From: Phoronis australis
Lineage: Eukaryota > Phoronida > Phoronidae
Length of the DNA: 64,000 nucleotides
Assembly (NCBI GenBank): GCA_002633005.1
Contig: NMRA01000148.1
Span: 703,244-767,243 of the forward strand
Direction: 5' to 3'
The notes under the pieces were generated by a model, which worked only from the letters and a program-made list of their open reading frames with translations, was not told the DNA's origin and did not search any database. This document shows, piece after piece, positions 23,401 to 34,800 of this stretch (position 1 is the stretch's first letter; every line of letters begins with the position of its first letter). Both the position numbers and the translations under genes were made by a program.

Positions 23401-24318
23401 AGGTTGCTGGTAAAACTGATTCACTGATAAAGGGTAATTAAATTTTAACTTTCAAAAGAGGGGAGTTGCATGCTCAGATTAACGTTTATGAATATCTCAT
23501 TTTAACGTGCTTAAAACCACCATTTATCTTGTTTCGACAAGTGATTACATTGTCAGCATCATTGAACCTTCCTTTATAGCACTGCATATAGCATGTTGGG
23601 CATTCCATGTTCCAAAAACGAGACAATATAAGATAAGCAAGTTTCTTAACTTCACAGACATGAGTGTGACATATGGATGTACCCAGTGTCAGTGTGCCAT
23701 GTTTAATGCGCGAGTTTCGTGTACAAACTTTAGCCATATCCATGCCTCTCTGATGTCCCGTGGGAAAGTGAAGAGCCACAGTGTGGACAAATACTGAATT
23801 ATCACAACCACCATGAATGCAAGGCACTGACATTCTTTATTATACCATAATGCACTGGAAAATGAGCAGCAATGTCTGACATTTTTAACACTGAATGCAA
23901 TGGAGGATGACTAATGCTGCAATTAATTGTCCTGATTGTACATAGAATGTGTCGATGAATAAATGGCCATCACTAATTAACATATTGTTAGATAGTGTTT
24001 GTGGGTGCTGAAACCTGGGGTTATTTTTTTGGTGTTTTTGTGGTGAAGTTGGTGATTTTAAATACTTTAATCCGCATAATTGTCAATGTTGAAACATTAA
24101 CATATTTTACAGATCAGTTGCATTTTAAAAATAGTCAGTAATGACAATTACTGTGACTGTACCGAAGAGCAGCATGGCAACTTTTTTTAATGAAAAATTG
24201 CAATGTTTTTTAGTTCAAATATGTCTATTGATCTTTTTATTTTTTGTATTTTAGAGGACCACTGCGAAGCAAGCCATACAAGTATAATTACCAGTTGGGT
24301 TACTTCTGCCAGCGATAA
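11325..24318 (+). CDS. THOC5: THOC5, THO complex subunit 5 (complete, 18 coding exons)
   Basis: THOC5 is a subunit of the THO/TREX complex, which couples transcription and processing to mRNA export in the nucleus. Eighteen exons join without a phase conflict into 696 codons plus TAA, close to human THOC5 at 683 aa. Landmarks in order: a basic start [16 protein letters not shown]; the conserved coiled-coil block around residues 91-186 ([39 protein letters not shown]); [10 protein letters not shown] near 200; [10 protein letters not shown]; an acidic patch followed by basic KKKSKHRRR near 320-340; [53 protein letters not shown]; and the end [11 protein letters not shown]. The acceptor AG at 11318-11319 lies five bases before the ATG, so a non-coding 5' exon probably exists but was not located. 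Introns carry several dispersed repeats. Identity is near certain; start and borders rest on sequence reading. Confidence 0.95.
11480..11630. repeat. short degenerate tandem repeat in THOC5 intron 1
   Basis: Four units of a GGTCGCCAAATGAAATC-like motif. A related inverted segment (GGCGACTTCGTGGCGAG) lies near 12028, so this may be the arm of a decayed foldback element. Confidence 0.45.
12431..12611. mobile_element. small inverted-repeat element in THOC5 intron 1
   Basis: TCATGACGGCT at 12444 and AGCCGTCATGG at 12590 are inverted repeats. The right side TTTTTGCTGTTTACAGAATT recurs inverted at 1258-1300, and a related copy is at about 54500-54640. No coding capacity. Confidence 0.5.
12916..13062 (+). 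CDS. THOC5: THOC5 exon 2
   Basis: Residues 42-90, acidic then helical ([18 protein letters not shown]). Acceptor tgcctttag, donor GTATGT, phase 0 on both sides. Confidence 0.9.
13585..13796 (+). CDS. THOC5: THOC5 exon 3
   Basis: Residues 91-160 plus two bases. It contains the most conserved THOC5 stretch, [20 protein letters not shown], identical to human as I remember it. Donor GTATGT. Confidence 0.97.
13903..14020. repeat. GGTCACCACCAATTCCTCC minisatellite
   Basis: About five irregular C-rich units in THOC5 intron 3. A related G-rich, inverted form lies at 50880-51170 in an ANKFY1 intron. Confidence 0.6.
14440..14830. repeat. dispersed intron repeat, copy 1
   Basis: It shares TTGTTGCTAGAT, ATTCACACAAAA and TGAAGGAAATT in the same order with 17140-17400, also in a THOC5 intron. 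A weaker copy is at 55330-55480. Family unknown. Confidence 0.5.
14926..15001 (+). CDS. THOC5: THOC5 exon 4
   Basis: Completes Lys161 and encodes residues 162-186 ([20 protein letters not shown]). Acceptor cacgtag, donor GTAAGT. Confidence 0.95.
15500..15570 (+). CDS. THOC5: THOC5 exon 5
   Basis: A 71-nt exon, residues 187-209 plus two bases, containing [12 protein letters not shown] (human TLARLDWELEQRK). Acceptor tatcgtag, donor GTAAGG. It overlaps unrelated frames on both strands. Confidence 0.92.
15838..15952 (+). CDS. THOC5: THOC5 exon 6
   Basis: Residues 210-248, containing [17 protein letters not shown]. Donor GTTGGT is weak, but the join to exon 7 preserves the family spacing. Confidence 0.92.
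16397..16529 (+). CDS. THOC5: THOC5 exon 7
   Basis: Residues 249-292 plus one base: [12 protein letters not shown], then [19 protein letters not shown], matching the family PVQEYL...LPPPLYVLFVQATAYGQAC. Confidence 0.95.
16740..16817 (+). CDS. THOC5: THOC5 exon 8
   Basis: Residues 293-318 plus one base, starting [18 protein letters not shown] (human DKTLSVAIEGSVDEAKAL). Donor GTAAGT. Confidence 0.93.
17140..17400. repeat. dispersed intron repeat, copy 2
   Basis: The same ordered words as 14440-14830, ending AGAGTTGTGTG versus GGAGTTGTATG. THOC5 intron 8. Confidence 0.5.
17420..17469 (+). CDS. THOC5: THOC5 exon 9
   Basis: A 50-nt exon for residues 319-335, the acidic patch [16 protein letters not shown]. 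Acceptor gttttcag, donor GTGCGT. A region of low conservation, placed by phase and by its acidic character. Confidence 0.88.
17929..18028 (+). CDS. THOC5: THOC5 exon 10
   Basis: Residues 336-368 plus one base: KHRRRTMGD, then [15 protein letters not shown], matching the family KRHPLSVMLDLKCK. Donor GTGTGG. Confidence 0.95.
18419..18530 (+). CDS. THOC5: THOC5 exon 11
   Basis: Residues 369-405 plus two bases, containing [16 protein letters not shown] (human LHLTFYYLMNLNIMTV). Donor GTAAGT follows a run of five G. Confidence 0.93.
18874..18975 (+). CDS. THOC5: THOC5 exon 12
   Basis: Residues 406-439 plus two bases: [17 protein letters not shown], then TPNSSNQY. Donor GTTAGT. Confidence 0.94.
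19712..19917 (+). CDS. THOC5: THOC5 exon 13
   Basis: Residues 440-508 plus one base: [16 protein letters not shown] and [14 protein letters not shown]. The donor reads G|GTCTGT, which lacks the usual A at +3, but the join to exon 14 keeps frame and homology. Confidence 0.93.
20368..20471 (+). CDS. THOC5: THOC5 exon 14
   Basis: Residues 509-543: [19 protein letters not shown], then KLLSW and YEDLK. Donor GTAAGG. Confidence 0.94.
20627..20714 (+). CDS. THOC5: THOC5 exon 15
   Basis: Residues 544-572 plus one base ([20 protein letters not shown]). Less conserved than its neighbours. Phase fits on both sides. Confidence 0.88.
21691..21809 (+). CDS. THOC5: THOC5 exon 16
   Basis: Residues 573-612: [20 protein letters not shown], then KGGEKTS (human [25 protein letters not shown]). 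Donor GTAAGG. Confidence 0.94.
21960..22260 (-). repeat. copy of the CAAATTTGG dispersed family
   Basis: Its reverse complement reads ATCATAACTTTATTTTTGAT, then AAGTGGACAATTTTAAAAAC, the same order as copies at 45860-46330, 49500-49790 and 62990-63480. THOC5 intron 16. Confidence 0.55.
22790..22862. repeat. three-copy tandem repeat TCTCTTGTGGAGTGATGTCA
   Basis: Three units, the last with an extra TTTG, just before THOC5 exon 17. Confidence 0.75.
22886..23076 (+). CDS. THOC5: THOC5 exon 17
   Basis: Residues 613-675 plus two bases: [46 protein letters not shown]. Donor GTGAGA. Confidence 0.96.
24255..24318 (+). CDS. THOC5: THOC5 exon 18 with stop
   Basis: Residues 676-696: [20 protein letters not shown], then Arg and TAA at 24316-24318. 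The human end is [21 protein letters not shown], of equal length and style. Confidence 0.96.
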
Positions 24319-24507
24319 CGCAGACCGTATCATACTGACGAAATCCTAGTTCATTGCTGACTTTTTATGGTGACCAGTTGTAGTTTTATATCTGGACTCA
24401 CTTGCATGAAGCACATCTCAGGATAATCTTAATGTGTTGACCCAGACATTGCTCGTTAACAATGTTAACACTATTTTGTGTATTGTTTCAATCTGAAATA
24501 ACTTGTG

Positions 24508-24513
24508 AATAAA
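24508..24513 (+). terminator. THOC5 polyadenylation signal AATAAA
   Basis: The first AATAAA after the THOC5 stop codon, 190 bases downstream, giving a short 3' UTR. Supported by motif and position only. Confidence 0.6.
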
Positions 24514-25731
24514 TGTTACTTTTAACCTTCAGCATAAGTCAGCAGCTTTTTTAACAAAAGTCATTAATAAAAAATTGGTAAGTATTTAGTTACTGGAATT
24601 TTTGTGAAATCTTCATACAGCTGGTGAAAGGATATGTATCAAAGCACATGAAAGAATGATCATGCAAATTGCAAAGAAATTACAATTTCTCAGGCTGATA
24701 CCACAGTATTTCTCTCAGTTACTTTAAAAGAATAATTAGTAATCGAATATCCATTCAATTGGTGTTCCAGTCTAATGCAATTTTTTGTCTCATGGTGAGA
24801 ATATGACAGTCTCCCTCTGAGTAGTTGATTTGATATGAATTTGTATTTATCTACTTAACTGAGGAGACGAGTACTGTGAAATCATTCCTCACATAACCAA
24901 AAAAGATTTTCAGTGTCTGGCGGTTCAAGAAAATATCTCAAACGCGTAACAAAAAATACATTCCTATAAATAAAGTAAAAAATTTTTATAAACTCCATTT
25001 AACCCAGACAAGTATGAACATGATTTATGTTACCATTGTGGTTTTCTGCAAACAAGTCCAGTCAAATAACTATATGCTTGGTGGGAGATTATACAATTTT
25101 TTTCGAAAATAACCCCAGGACGCATATTTGGGGAAAAAGATGGTTCAAAACTATTACACATTTCTAGTTTAATCAGCAAAAATGCAACACCGAAAATGCC
25201 AGTTGTCAAATATATGAGTAGCGCTTAATATTTTGTGAGGAGAAACTTCAGAACAAAGTGTGACAAAACTGCATTGAACTAAGCTTAACTTGTCCTGGAG
25301 AGCAACTCAACTGGCTTAACTACTTTTTACAAGCTCTTCAAAATTTAATGGCTCATCCGACATACAAATAGCGTGTGAAGAGTTTTAGTTCTTGCATACA
25401 GGCAGATGTACAATAAAAACTTGGAAGTTGTATAATTAAAAACTTGAATTAGTATTCTTGTACCTAAGTCTTATCGATCAAATTGCAGAATTTTTGAGTA
25501 TATTAAGACTACATCTTTTGTCTTATCTGCATGGCAGTACAAAAAGATCCACAGAAGTTACAAGTCTTTACTAACAAGGCTAAAGAAGTAGAATGAAATG
25601 TGAACACCTGTCTTCCTGAGAGGGGGTGCTCTAGTATATACAAACTAGAAAGTAATCCACATAATCCTGGCTGGTTATCTCTGTTCAGCTCTTTATCACA
25701 TGCGTCAACTCCAGGTTTTCAGTTTGATGTT
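24514..25731. other. tail-to-tail spacer between THOC5 and the NFATC2IP-like gene
   Basis: About 1.2 kb containing both 3' UTRs. I see no clear AATAAA on the minus strand for the NFATC2IP-like gene. TTTAAT at 25348 (ATTAAA on the minus strand) is a candidate. Confidence 0.45.
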
Positions 25732-25890
25732 TTAGCTGATTACATCTATACAATCGTCATCAGTCATCTCCAACTCTTCAGGAGTCTGTATTGGTGAAAT
25801 TGGATCATCATCGAATCGAAATTTAAGCTTGTCGTAGTCAAGATTTCTCTCTTTTGCATACTGTTTAAAGACGACCTCCAGAGGGGCATG
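25732..25890 (-). CDS. NFATC2IP: NFATC2IP-like exon 8 with stop
   Basis: Residues 334-385 and TAA (25734-25732). HAPLEVVFKQYAKERNLDYD and KLKFRFDDD complete SUMO-like domain 2 (human DSPLKTLMSHYEEAMGL, KLSFFFDG). Acceptor ttttccag. Confidence 0.96.
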   Translation of the reverse strand, partial: HAPLEVVFKQYAKERNLDYDKLKFRFDDDPISPIQTPEELEMTDDDCIDVIS

Positions 25891-28800
25891 CTGGAAAATG
25901 GAAATATTGATTCGACACGATTCACAATAAAGCAGGATTTAGTGCAAAATGTTGCCAACAGGATTTTATAGCTTGCGCTGTGGTGTTCAACCCTGGTGAG
26001 CTGTGATTGGGGCAACCCCAGATGCCAAACATTCTAGGTGTCTCCATTTTTGGGGTCCCGAAGCAGCTGCCAGCAGGTTCCTCGTGACCAGGAACAGTTG
26101 CCTAATCCAGGCTCTTGAAATCAAAAAACTGCCACTGATCATCACAAAATTTCCCATCTGGTTGTCACCAATCTCCACCCCCATCCCCGGTGGCCACTTA
26201 TACACCTGCCTTTTTGTTGCGGTGTGCGCTTAGACCAGCATGTTCAGGGCCTTATTGCTGCAAGGTGGGACGCCTATTTTATGGCAGCAAACCAAAGGGA
26301 AACATTAGTTTAGTTAACTTAATGAGGAACACAACAATAGGGGCGACCCTGATACTGGTAGCTTAATCTTAAGCCTTATTGGCACAATAATAAATCCACT
26401 GCTGGTGTGGCAACATGTAACCAATGGCTGCAAAACAAAATCCATGTTCTCCATCATAAACGGTCACTCAACTACATAAATGGACTGTTAGCTTTGTATT
26501 CTTGAAACAGTTTCCCTTACATTTTAAACATTTGCCATAAGATATGCATGAAAAACACATGAGTAATGCGTTGACATATATTATTTCCAGCTACAGTCCA
26601 ACAATATAACAGACCCTCCTGCGACCTTTTTAAAATTTCATTTTAACCAAAATTTTCTGTAACCAAATTAATTTGTATACTGTACAGTTGGCTTGTAACT
26701 TGGGGAATGGAATGTTATAAGCAATTGTTAGGGCCCGTGACCAACCTTTACTTGAGACTTGATGAATCACATCACATGAAATTACAATGTAGAGCATTGA
26801 CATGTGCCCAGGGCTGTTCCAGTAAAATCCGTGTGGGAGGGGGGGGGACAGCAGTAGAAATAAAAATTCATGGGTGGTGGTCTTCAGAAACAAACACAAA
26901 TTATGGGTGGTCGTTCCTGTAAGAAGTGATGCATTAAAAATGGGTGGTATTTTTTGTCCTGTTAATGTTGACAGGTTGGTTACTTCAGCCCTCAAAACTC
27001 AAAGCAAGCCAATACAAAAAAGCCCATATTGCCAGTGAACAGAGTGCAATATGTTCACTTAGCCATTAATCAAGTCATGGGCAACTTGATTTGAGCCAAC
27101 TGTTTGTCTGCAGTCCTATTGAATTGAAAAGTTATGCAACACTAAACTGGTGTTAACACATATAAGAAAATTGATGATTTTTAAATAAAAATTATGAGGA
27201 GTAAGATAAACAAGTTCCAATATTCACTTAACATAGAAGTATACAAGAGTTCGTGGAGACAGTTTGAGATTCATAGATCCTTATAATTGAAAAAATGTTC
27301 ATTGAAATTATAGACACATGGTGAACAGAGACACCTGGTGGCTGCCAAAAGTATTGCTCACAGGCTACTTTAGTTTTTGATAATATTGGCAAAGACAACT
27401 AGTTCTTGTCTGTCAATCATCTAAGTTCTTAACAGGTCCTCCTGGAGGCAGTTTGTTTGCAAGTGTTGGATTTTATGTTTTAACCTATTAAAAATAATTA
27501 AAAAATATGGGCGGTGGGTACGAAATAAAAGTGCCTTCCCCCCCTCCCATACACATTTTGCTGGAACAGCCCCCACTACATTTATTGCAAATGGTAAAGA
27601 AATACGGGGAGAGCTTTTTTTGAAAAAAATCACTAAAGTCAGATTCATCTGAAAATTGACATCAACTCTGCATGCTCTTCTCATAAGTAACACACAAGAC
27701 AAATTTCACGAAGATCCATCAAAGATCTTGGTAGATATAAAGGCAGATGCCATGACAATTGGTCATCCAAAAATAGACACCGGCTAAGCTTTCGTCAATA
27801 GGAACACATATGTCAGATTTCATGAAGATCCAATTCAGATAATGAAACAGATGCAAAGAAAAATAAGATCTCCCTTGGGTGATACCTTAACAGTCAATTT
27901 TAGAGTTGAGTCTCAAGTAGAATTTGATGGTCACAAGCCCAGGTTCATGACAATGCAGTTCGACAGTTATTCAGCATGTGAGCAAAAATAAAACAAAATA
28001 GTATGCGTTGGTTCACAATGTAGGAACTGCATGTTTTTGACAGTAAATGTACTATTAACAACTACAATAACATAACAAGTGTAAGGAAATTGCAAAAACC
28101 TTTCCTACCATGACAGCTTCGATTGTCATTTTGGTTCTTGAGTCTTTTCCTTGTAACCTTAAACTGATTGTATCACCATCGCTCACACAGACCAAGTCTT
28201 GAATCCTGGAATTTTTCTTTCTAATGCGACACTCTAGAAATGAAATGGTATGTGATAAAACAGGCTGAAACAAATGGACAAACTATGCGAATTCAACTCA
28301 TTACAATGTAGAACACTAGATTTAGTAAAAAATCACCAATTTAGGACACAATATGGCAGACAAGTGAAATGTTGTTTTTGTATTTTTTCATAATGGATAC
28401 ACAGCACCAGGTTAATGATTTTCCACATCCAAGTTGTGTACCATAGTTATCACAAGACAATATTTTGGAAAATGCGCGCAATCACAACGTTAGAGGCCCT
28501 TGAACAATGGAAAAGAGTAATTTAGGCATTTATATTTTTTGCCTGATGTTGGTGAGATTTTAACAGAGACAAAGCATCGTGGCAAAATCTTTATACTACA
28601 AATGACTTTTGAGACAATGGCAATGGAAAAGTAGCCAACAAATATAGTTTTGCTACCGCAACATGCAAATAACCACTCTGTCCCAGTAACGTTTGTTTGC
28701 ACAATTTTTGACACAAGATGGCACACCAACTTCTACTTTTGCAAACAATTCCAGATAAACAAATTTTCTTTAAAATTTTATCAATCACCTAAAAATTTCC

Positions 28801-31800
28801 CTAAAGATCAAAAACAATTTGTCCTTTCCCCTAAATACAAAATAGGGTCATGCCTGTATCTTGTCTTATTCAATTGACACCAAGTCACTTCAACTGAATA
28901 CAGACATTTTCAACTAAGGAACACGTAAAACTGCATATTGAAGCGCAGAGCCCTCTGTTGTCACATGAGTTGTAGCAGAGAACCCTTTGTTGTCACTTCT
29001 ACTACATAAAATCAATTGTACCGTCATTTTCAACCACGGAACTAGTAAGACTGCATATGAATTGCAATGGAGATCCCTTTATTGTCAAAAAAATTATAGT
29101 TGAGAATGCTCTGTTGTCACCTCTCATCACTATTACACAGATGTATTTCCTCAAAGTAACAAGACAAAATGACCTTAAAGTCACCTCCATAATTGCTAGA
29201 CACAAGTCAACTGAAATTCATCAATATGTCCGTGTTTATCGAGAAGAACAAAGAATTTACCAGAAAGTTAACATGGTGAAAACACCACAATTAGGATTTG
29301 GTCAGACATTCCCAGTACTTTTTGTAGTGAACGGAATTAGCCGTCACAACAGGGAAATGGTGTTTTATCCAATAACATTTGGCATACAATCTAGCTAAGA
29401 ATTTAGACACAGATATTTTAAAGATAAACAAGATGAAATCTTGTGAGCATTACTTAGAGATACTAACCAATTATGTCAGCGACGGTGAGTTTCAAAGATT
29501 CAGGTGTATCGCGATACTGAACAGCTGTATCTCTACCTGAGACGTACATAACAATGTCGTCAAGGCTCACGCCTTCATGAACTGCCATGGCTTTCATTAC
29601 TTCCAGAAACTTGTCGTTCTGGAAAATACAAAAAAGTATATGGTTGGCTTACTGTAACAGTTGGAAATCAGAAAGATACTGGTGTAAACAAGGTACGACT
29701 AGATAGGTAGATCGAAGGTGAAAATCAATGCTTTTGGCGTTATTTTCACTACAATACAAAGCTTAAAATCTAAACCAGTGTTCTGTCCAGGAGGCAAAAT
29801 TTCGATTGGGACCTCTTGCCACGATGAAATAGGTCTCAACTTACTAGGATGGGTTTGTAAAGAGCCAACACTTTGTTACTCCTAGAGAACATGCTTAGCA
29901 CATAAACTGACATGATGCGACAAGCCAACTTGAGCAATAACAAACTATCAGTTCTCTCGAAGCCCTGGTATAACCTTCAATGTGACAAAGCCAACAATTT
30001 CATAATGATAAGCGATCAAAATTAAAAGTTATTTTTTTGTGATGGAAGGTGGGTTTGTTGCCGCTTAGAGAAAGTTTCACTTTGCTGTTAACATGGTTTG
30101 CAGGGAACAGTGGTCATCAACATTAGGCAAAATCTCAAGTATTTGCAAAAACACAGTATACCTTTCACAAACAATAGGAATGTAACTACCACATTTCTGC
30201 GGTCCATTTCGTGTAGCGACTGTCTGGAGATGACCACAGCCAGAGCTCGGTTCACCAATGCACTTGCTATGTGAAATGAACAACAGGAACATGGCAGTTA
30301 CAAAGTGTTTGTCTCCTGTTCATTACGTTAGTCGTAGGTTCAAATCCCACTAGATCCTTGAGTCACGTATCAGCTCAGTCTTAATTTGTGTATGTGTCTA
30401 TGTGTGTTATTTGTGTAGTAAATGAAAAATGCATTCAGGTGTTTGGTGCAATGGGACTGGCCTAACAGCCTACGTAGGTCTGTCAAAATGTGCCTCAGAC
30501 CACCAGCACTATTTTTTAGCATTAAAACAAATTCTAAGTTTACCATAGAATTGAATTGTTACTGAAGCTCATACTAAACATGGCATTCCCTTTGATAACT
30601 TCAGTTTGAAAGTTAAGAGAACTTTTGACACACATTGTGCTCCACTCTATTTCCAAAACAGAAACTCTGAATGGTCCGTGTCTGTTTGGATCTAAATAGC
30701 AAAAAATATGATGTCTTTTACGACCAGTTTCTTGTCTTGGAGACTGAGAGCAGGTCTGTTAGTGATAGTCTTGTCTACATTACATGCACTATAGGTTGGC
30801 AATAGCCAAATTTGAATTGTTATTTTAATACTCTAAATCCCTGTAAATGACTCAGAGATATTTGAATATGGGAGCACCTTATCAAATGTTCACAATGTTC
30901 ACATATGATAGCCGCAGAGAATGGAATCATGTTATAAATAGCAAGTCACAATTAGTCACGTTTTAAAAATTTCAAAATGTCAAAGGGAAGTAAGTCTCAA
31001 TTGCTACAGGTTTTTTGATCCCTTTTGCACATCACATAATTATATTAGACAATATTTGTCAATGATAACGAAAAATTACCTAAATTCGCAATTTGTGAAA
31101 AAAGAAATGGCCACTTCGAGGAGCATAAAATAACTGTAAACCCAACAACGAACTAAAAAGCCTAATTGGCTCATAATTTGTCACAGAATTCTCAAAATAC
31201 AACAAAATGTCACAGAATTTCAGGCACTCAAGTTTTGTTGCAGAATGTCACCATTTGATAGGGAATCCATTCTCTGAAGTCTCCATGGTGATTGGAACAA
31301 CAATGCAGGAGTAAACAAATGCCATGTTTACTAGGCTCCACATGCATCATGACTTACTGGCTTCATTGGAAACCTTTGGACCCCTGACCTCGACCTCACT
31401 TTCATCACGACCTCTCGCTGTACCGGCCAATCAGAAACCACCTCTATGATTGATTGACATTGGTCCTCTGTTCTGTCCCGCATCTCTGACAGTTTGTGAA
31501 AACTGTTAAGATATTGAAGTTGTCTGAAAAGTAGCGATAAATACTTTGATTGACATGCCAAACACCAAACAAGTAAAATACTGTATGTTATCACAATAAG
31601 TAAAGCCCTCAGGTGCCATCAGACTTATTAGGCCGGATGCCAACTTCAGTTTCTGTGTGAGTGGATGAAAGTTGGCCATGACACACTAGCCATATTTTCA
31701 AAAACCTACAGCGCCCTCTGATTCTGATGTATGTACCAACAATGCTGTGCAAGAGTATGGCTCTTGTTTCACAGTTGTACATTGTTGCCGTGCTAATCAA

Positions 31801-34800
31801 GATTTTAGAGTAATGCCAGAGAAGTTACACTGCTGCCTAGCAAGTTGCCATGCTAATGCCAAAACTTTTGAAAACGTGAGTCTGATACATTATATGTTAC
31901 CCATCTGTCCCAGCACAGAAACATTAACCTGTCTAACCTTTCGATAACCGGGGACCGGGGTCTAATCTTTTTGTTAAAACTCAAAATTATTTTTGGTACT
32001 GTCTATTCAACCTCTGTCCAAACTATTATTCTCTATCCGAGTACAATTGCTCACAATGATAGCTGTCTAGTCCTAGGTCACGCTTGATGACCTCCGCATA
32101 AAGGCTAAAAGTTTAGTTTGAAAATTTAACTGAAATCTCTAGACTAGTTCTTACTTGAGTTTGGAGTTTGAATCAAGGCAATATCAAGTGTGAACTTGCG
32201 ACTAGAAACTCACACGCATAAAACATAATGTACTCAGCTACAGAATCATAAAGTTCGCGCAAAAGTAGAACGAAGACCACCAAAAATAATTTTGAGTACA
32301 AGGATTCCACCCGGGCCCCGCATCAGTCATACAATGCGTATTTGCTACCTCCACGAAAGACGCGAGTTGAATTTGGGATGCAGATATTAAAAAGAACTCC
32401 TCATCTGAGCAACTGGATGTACTTACGCTAAAGCAGAGGTGGTGGCTTTAGCTCTTCTCACTCGCGACCGACGAAGGTGTTTGGGTACGGGTGGAGGTGA
32501 AGGGGTAAAGGTTACAGGTGACTCGATGCAGACCCCCTCTGGAGTGGTACTGGCCAAAATAATAAACAGACGGTGAGCAAAACATTAAATGAACAGAACG
32601 TTAATTCTTCACTTATTTCGAAAAAAAATATCCCAAATTGTCATTTTCTATTTTTAAACGTTAAATTTGTTTTTGTTGAAAAATTTGTGTGAACTAAGTA
32701 CTAGGTGAAGCATTACTGTAGTTCTTCACCTATTTAGAAAAACTATGACTGACACATGGAATTTCATTTTTCAATAAAAACAAACAGCAAAATTTCATTT
32801 TAATATCAAACTTGTTTGTATTGTAAAGATATCATGAAACAACACATAATAAATACTTCATTATTTGTCACATTGTAGTCAGCCTTTTAAAAATGTTGGC
32901 AAAATTTACTGAAGAATTATTGTACAAATGACTTGAGCGTATTATCAAAATGTAGGTTACCACATAAACTCAGAGTTGTTTAATCTGAACATTTCAGAGT
33001 TAGAGATTAAACTTGACTCCACAACATACTTTTGCTTCTAACATTTCAAAATTGTAGCAAAACTGAGATGTCAAAAGCTTTTTACATGTTTTAAACAATC
33101 TTTAAACAAATAAAAACAAGCATTTTTTTGCTTCTCATTTCAAAGTCTACAAGCATAATTGAAAAGCCACTGAATTTTTACCAGCAGACCAACTGCAGCA
33201 CTCCCAGTAATTTAGCGATTAGACGCGAATGTTCATGCGCTTGAAAAATGGAATAACTATAGCATTTTCAGATTTCTACGTCAGAATTTTATTTAAAACA
33301 TGAATATTTTTTGCAAGCAGGCTGGGCATTGGACTTAAACTTAGCCCACTGTTTTCTTCAGTTGACTATCCATGCAAATTCACTTACCTTGCAGTCTCAA
33401 GTATCTCCAGCTCTTCATCACTTCCTTTTTCTGTACTCTTAACTAAATTCTTTGGTGGTGAGCGTGATTTTGATTCAAACACAGCTTCTTGATCCAACTC
33501 TTGCACATCATCTAGGGTTATATACAAAATCAGAATAAAAGACCGACATCACCAAATCAGTGTTCTCCTCTTTAAAACATTCAAACGGGACAGGAATTTA
33601 AAAGATTCTGCACTTATTTTAAACAAAATCAATTAAATACATTTTCCTGGTATGCAAAATAAACTGATTATACAGACTCTGTAGATGAAAGGCGAGTCAA
33701 ATTAACTGAGCAACCAAGCGTCTACAACTGTGCGGCTTACTAATTGCTAGCCCGATCCAACAACAATAATAGTTATATTTACCATATTCCAATACAGAAG
33801 TACTTCACCCCAAAATTGGTGAAACACTCTATTGAGCAAATGACTCTGAGTCAAATGGCACTGATCTAGCTCGGTAGCTCTTTTATCTCATGTTCACAAC
33901 ACTACCAGATATTCCATAAGAACAGATGTATTAAATGGTGAATAGACCTTGTTCATATCTTATTAATACAGTTAAAGAGGCTGTAGTACTAGGATTTACA
34001 AGACAGATGTATTAAATGGTGAATAGACCTTGTTCATATCTTATAAATACAGTTAAAGAGGTTGTAGTACTAGGATTTACAAGACAGATGTATTAAATGG
34101 TGAATAGACCTTGTTCATATCTTATTAATACAGTTAAAGATGCTGTAGTACTAGGATTTACAAGACAGATGTATTAAATGGTGAATAGACCTTGTTCATA
34201 TCTTATTAATACAGTTAAAGATGCTGTAGTACTAGGATTTACAAGACAGATGTATTAAATGGTGAATAGACCATGTTCAGATCTTATTAATACAGTTAAA
34301 GATGCTGTAGTACTAGGATTTACAAGACTAAATACGTTGACACTTTCCCAGATGCAGTGAAATGTGTTATTTCCAAATAATTTTGGGTGCAAAATGAAAT
34401 GAGTGTGCAAAATGAGTGGTGAATTACTGTACTATTCACACAGTACAAATTCAAAAGTCTGTGTCCCCACATTGGAGATTAACAAAATTAGCCTGGAAAC
34501 ACATTGGACAGAAGCCAAAATTCATTAAATGTCTTATTTAATGTTCTTTTATTAATATCCTATCTGAAAAAAATCATCCAGTTGGTTTTCGACATAATTT
34601 TCATACTCAGCTGTCTTGAGTACTAGAGACGCCTGGGAAATAACCGCAATGGATTAGCACCAAGTCCAGGGGGGAGTTGAAGGACTCTCGTTTACACATG
34701 CTACAGTAACTGAAATTAGGAACTGGGCAAATGAGCTTGATCTTCCATGAAGAATTGTTTGTACAATACGCATCAAATCATCAGCAGGATGTCAAAAATG

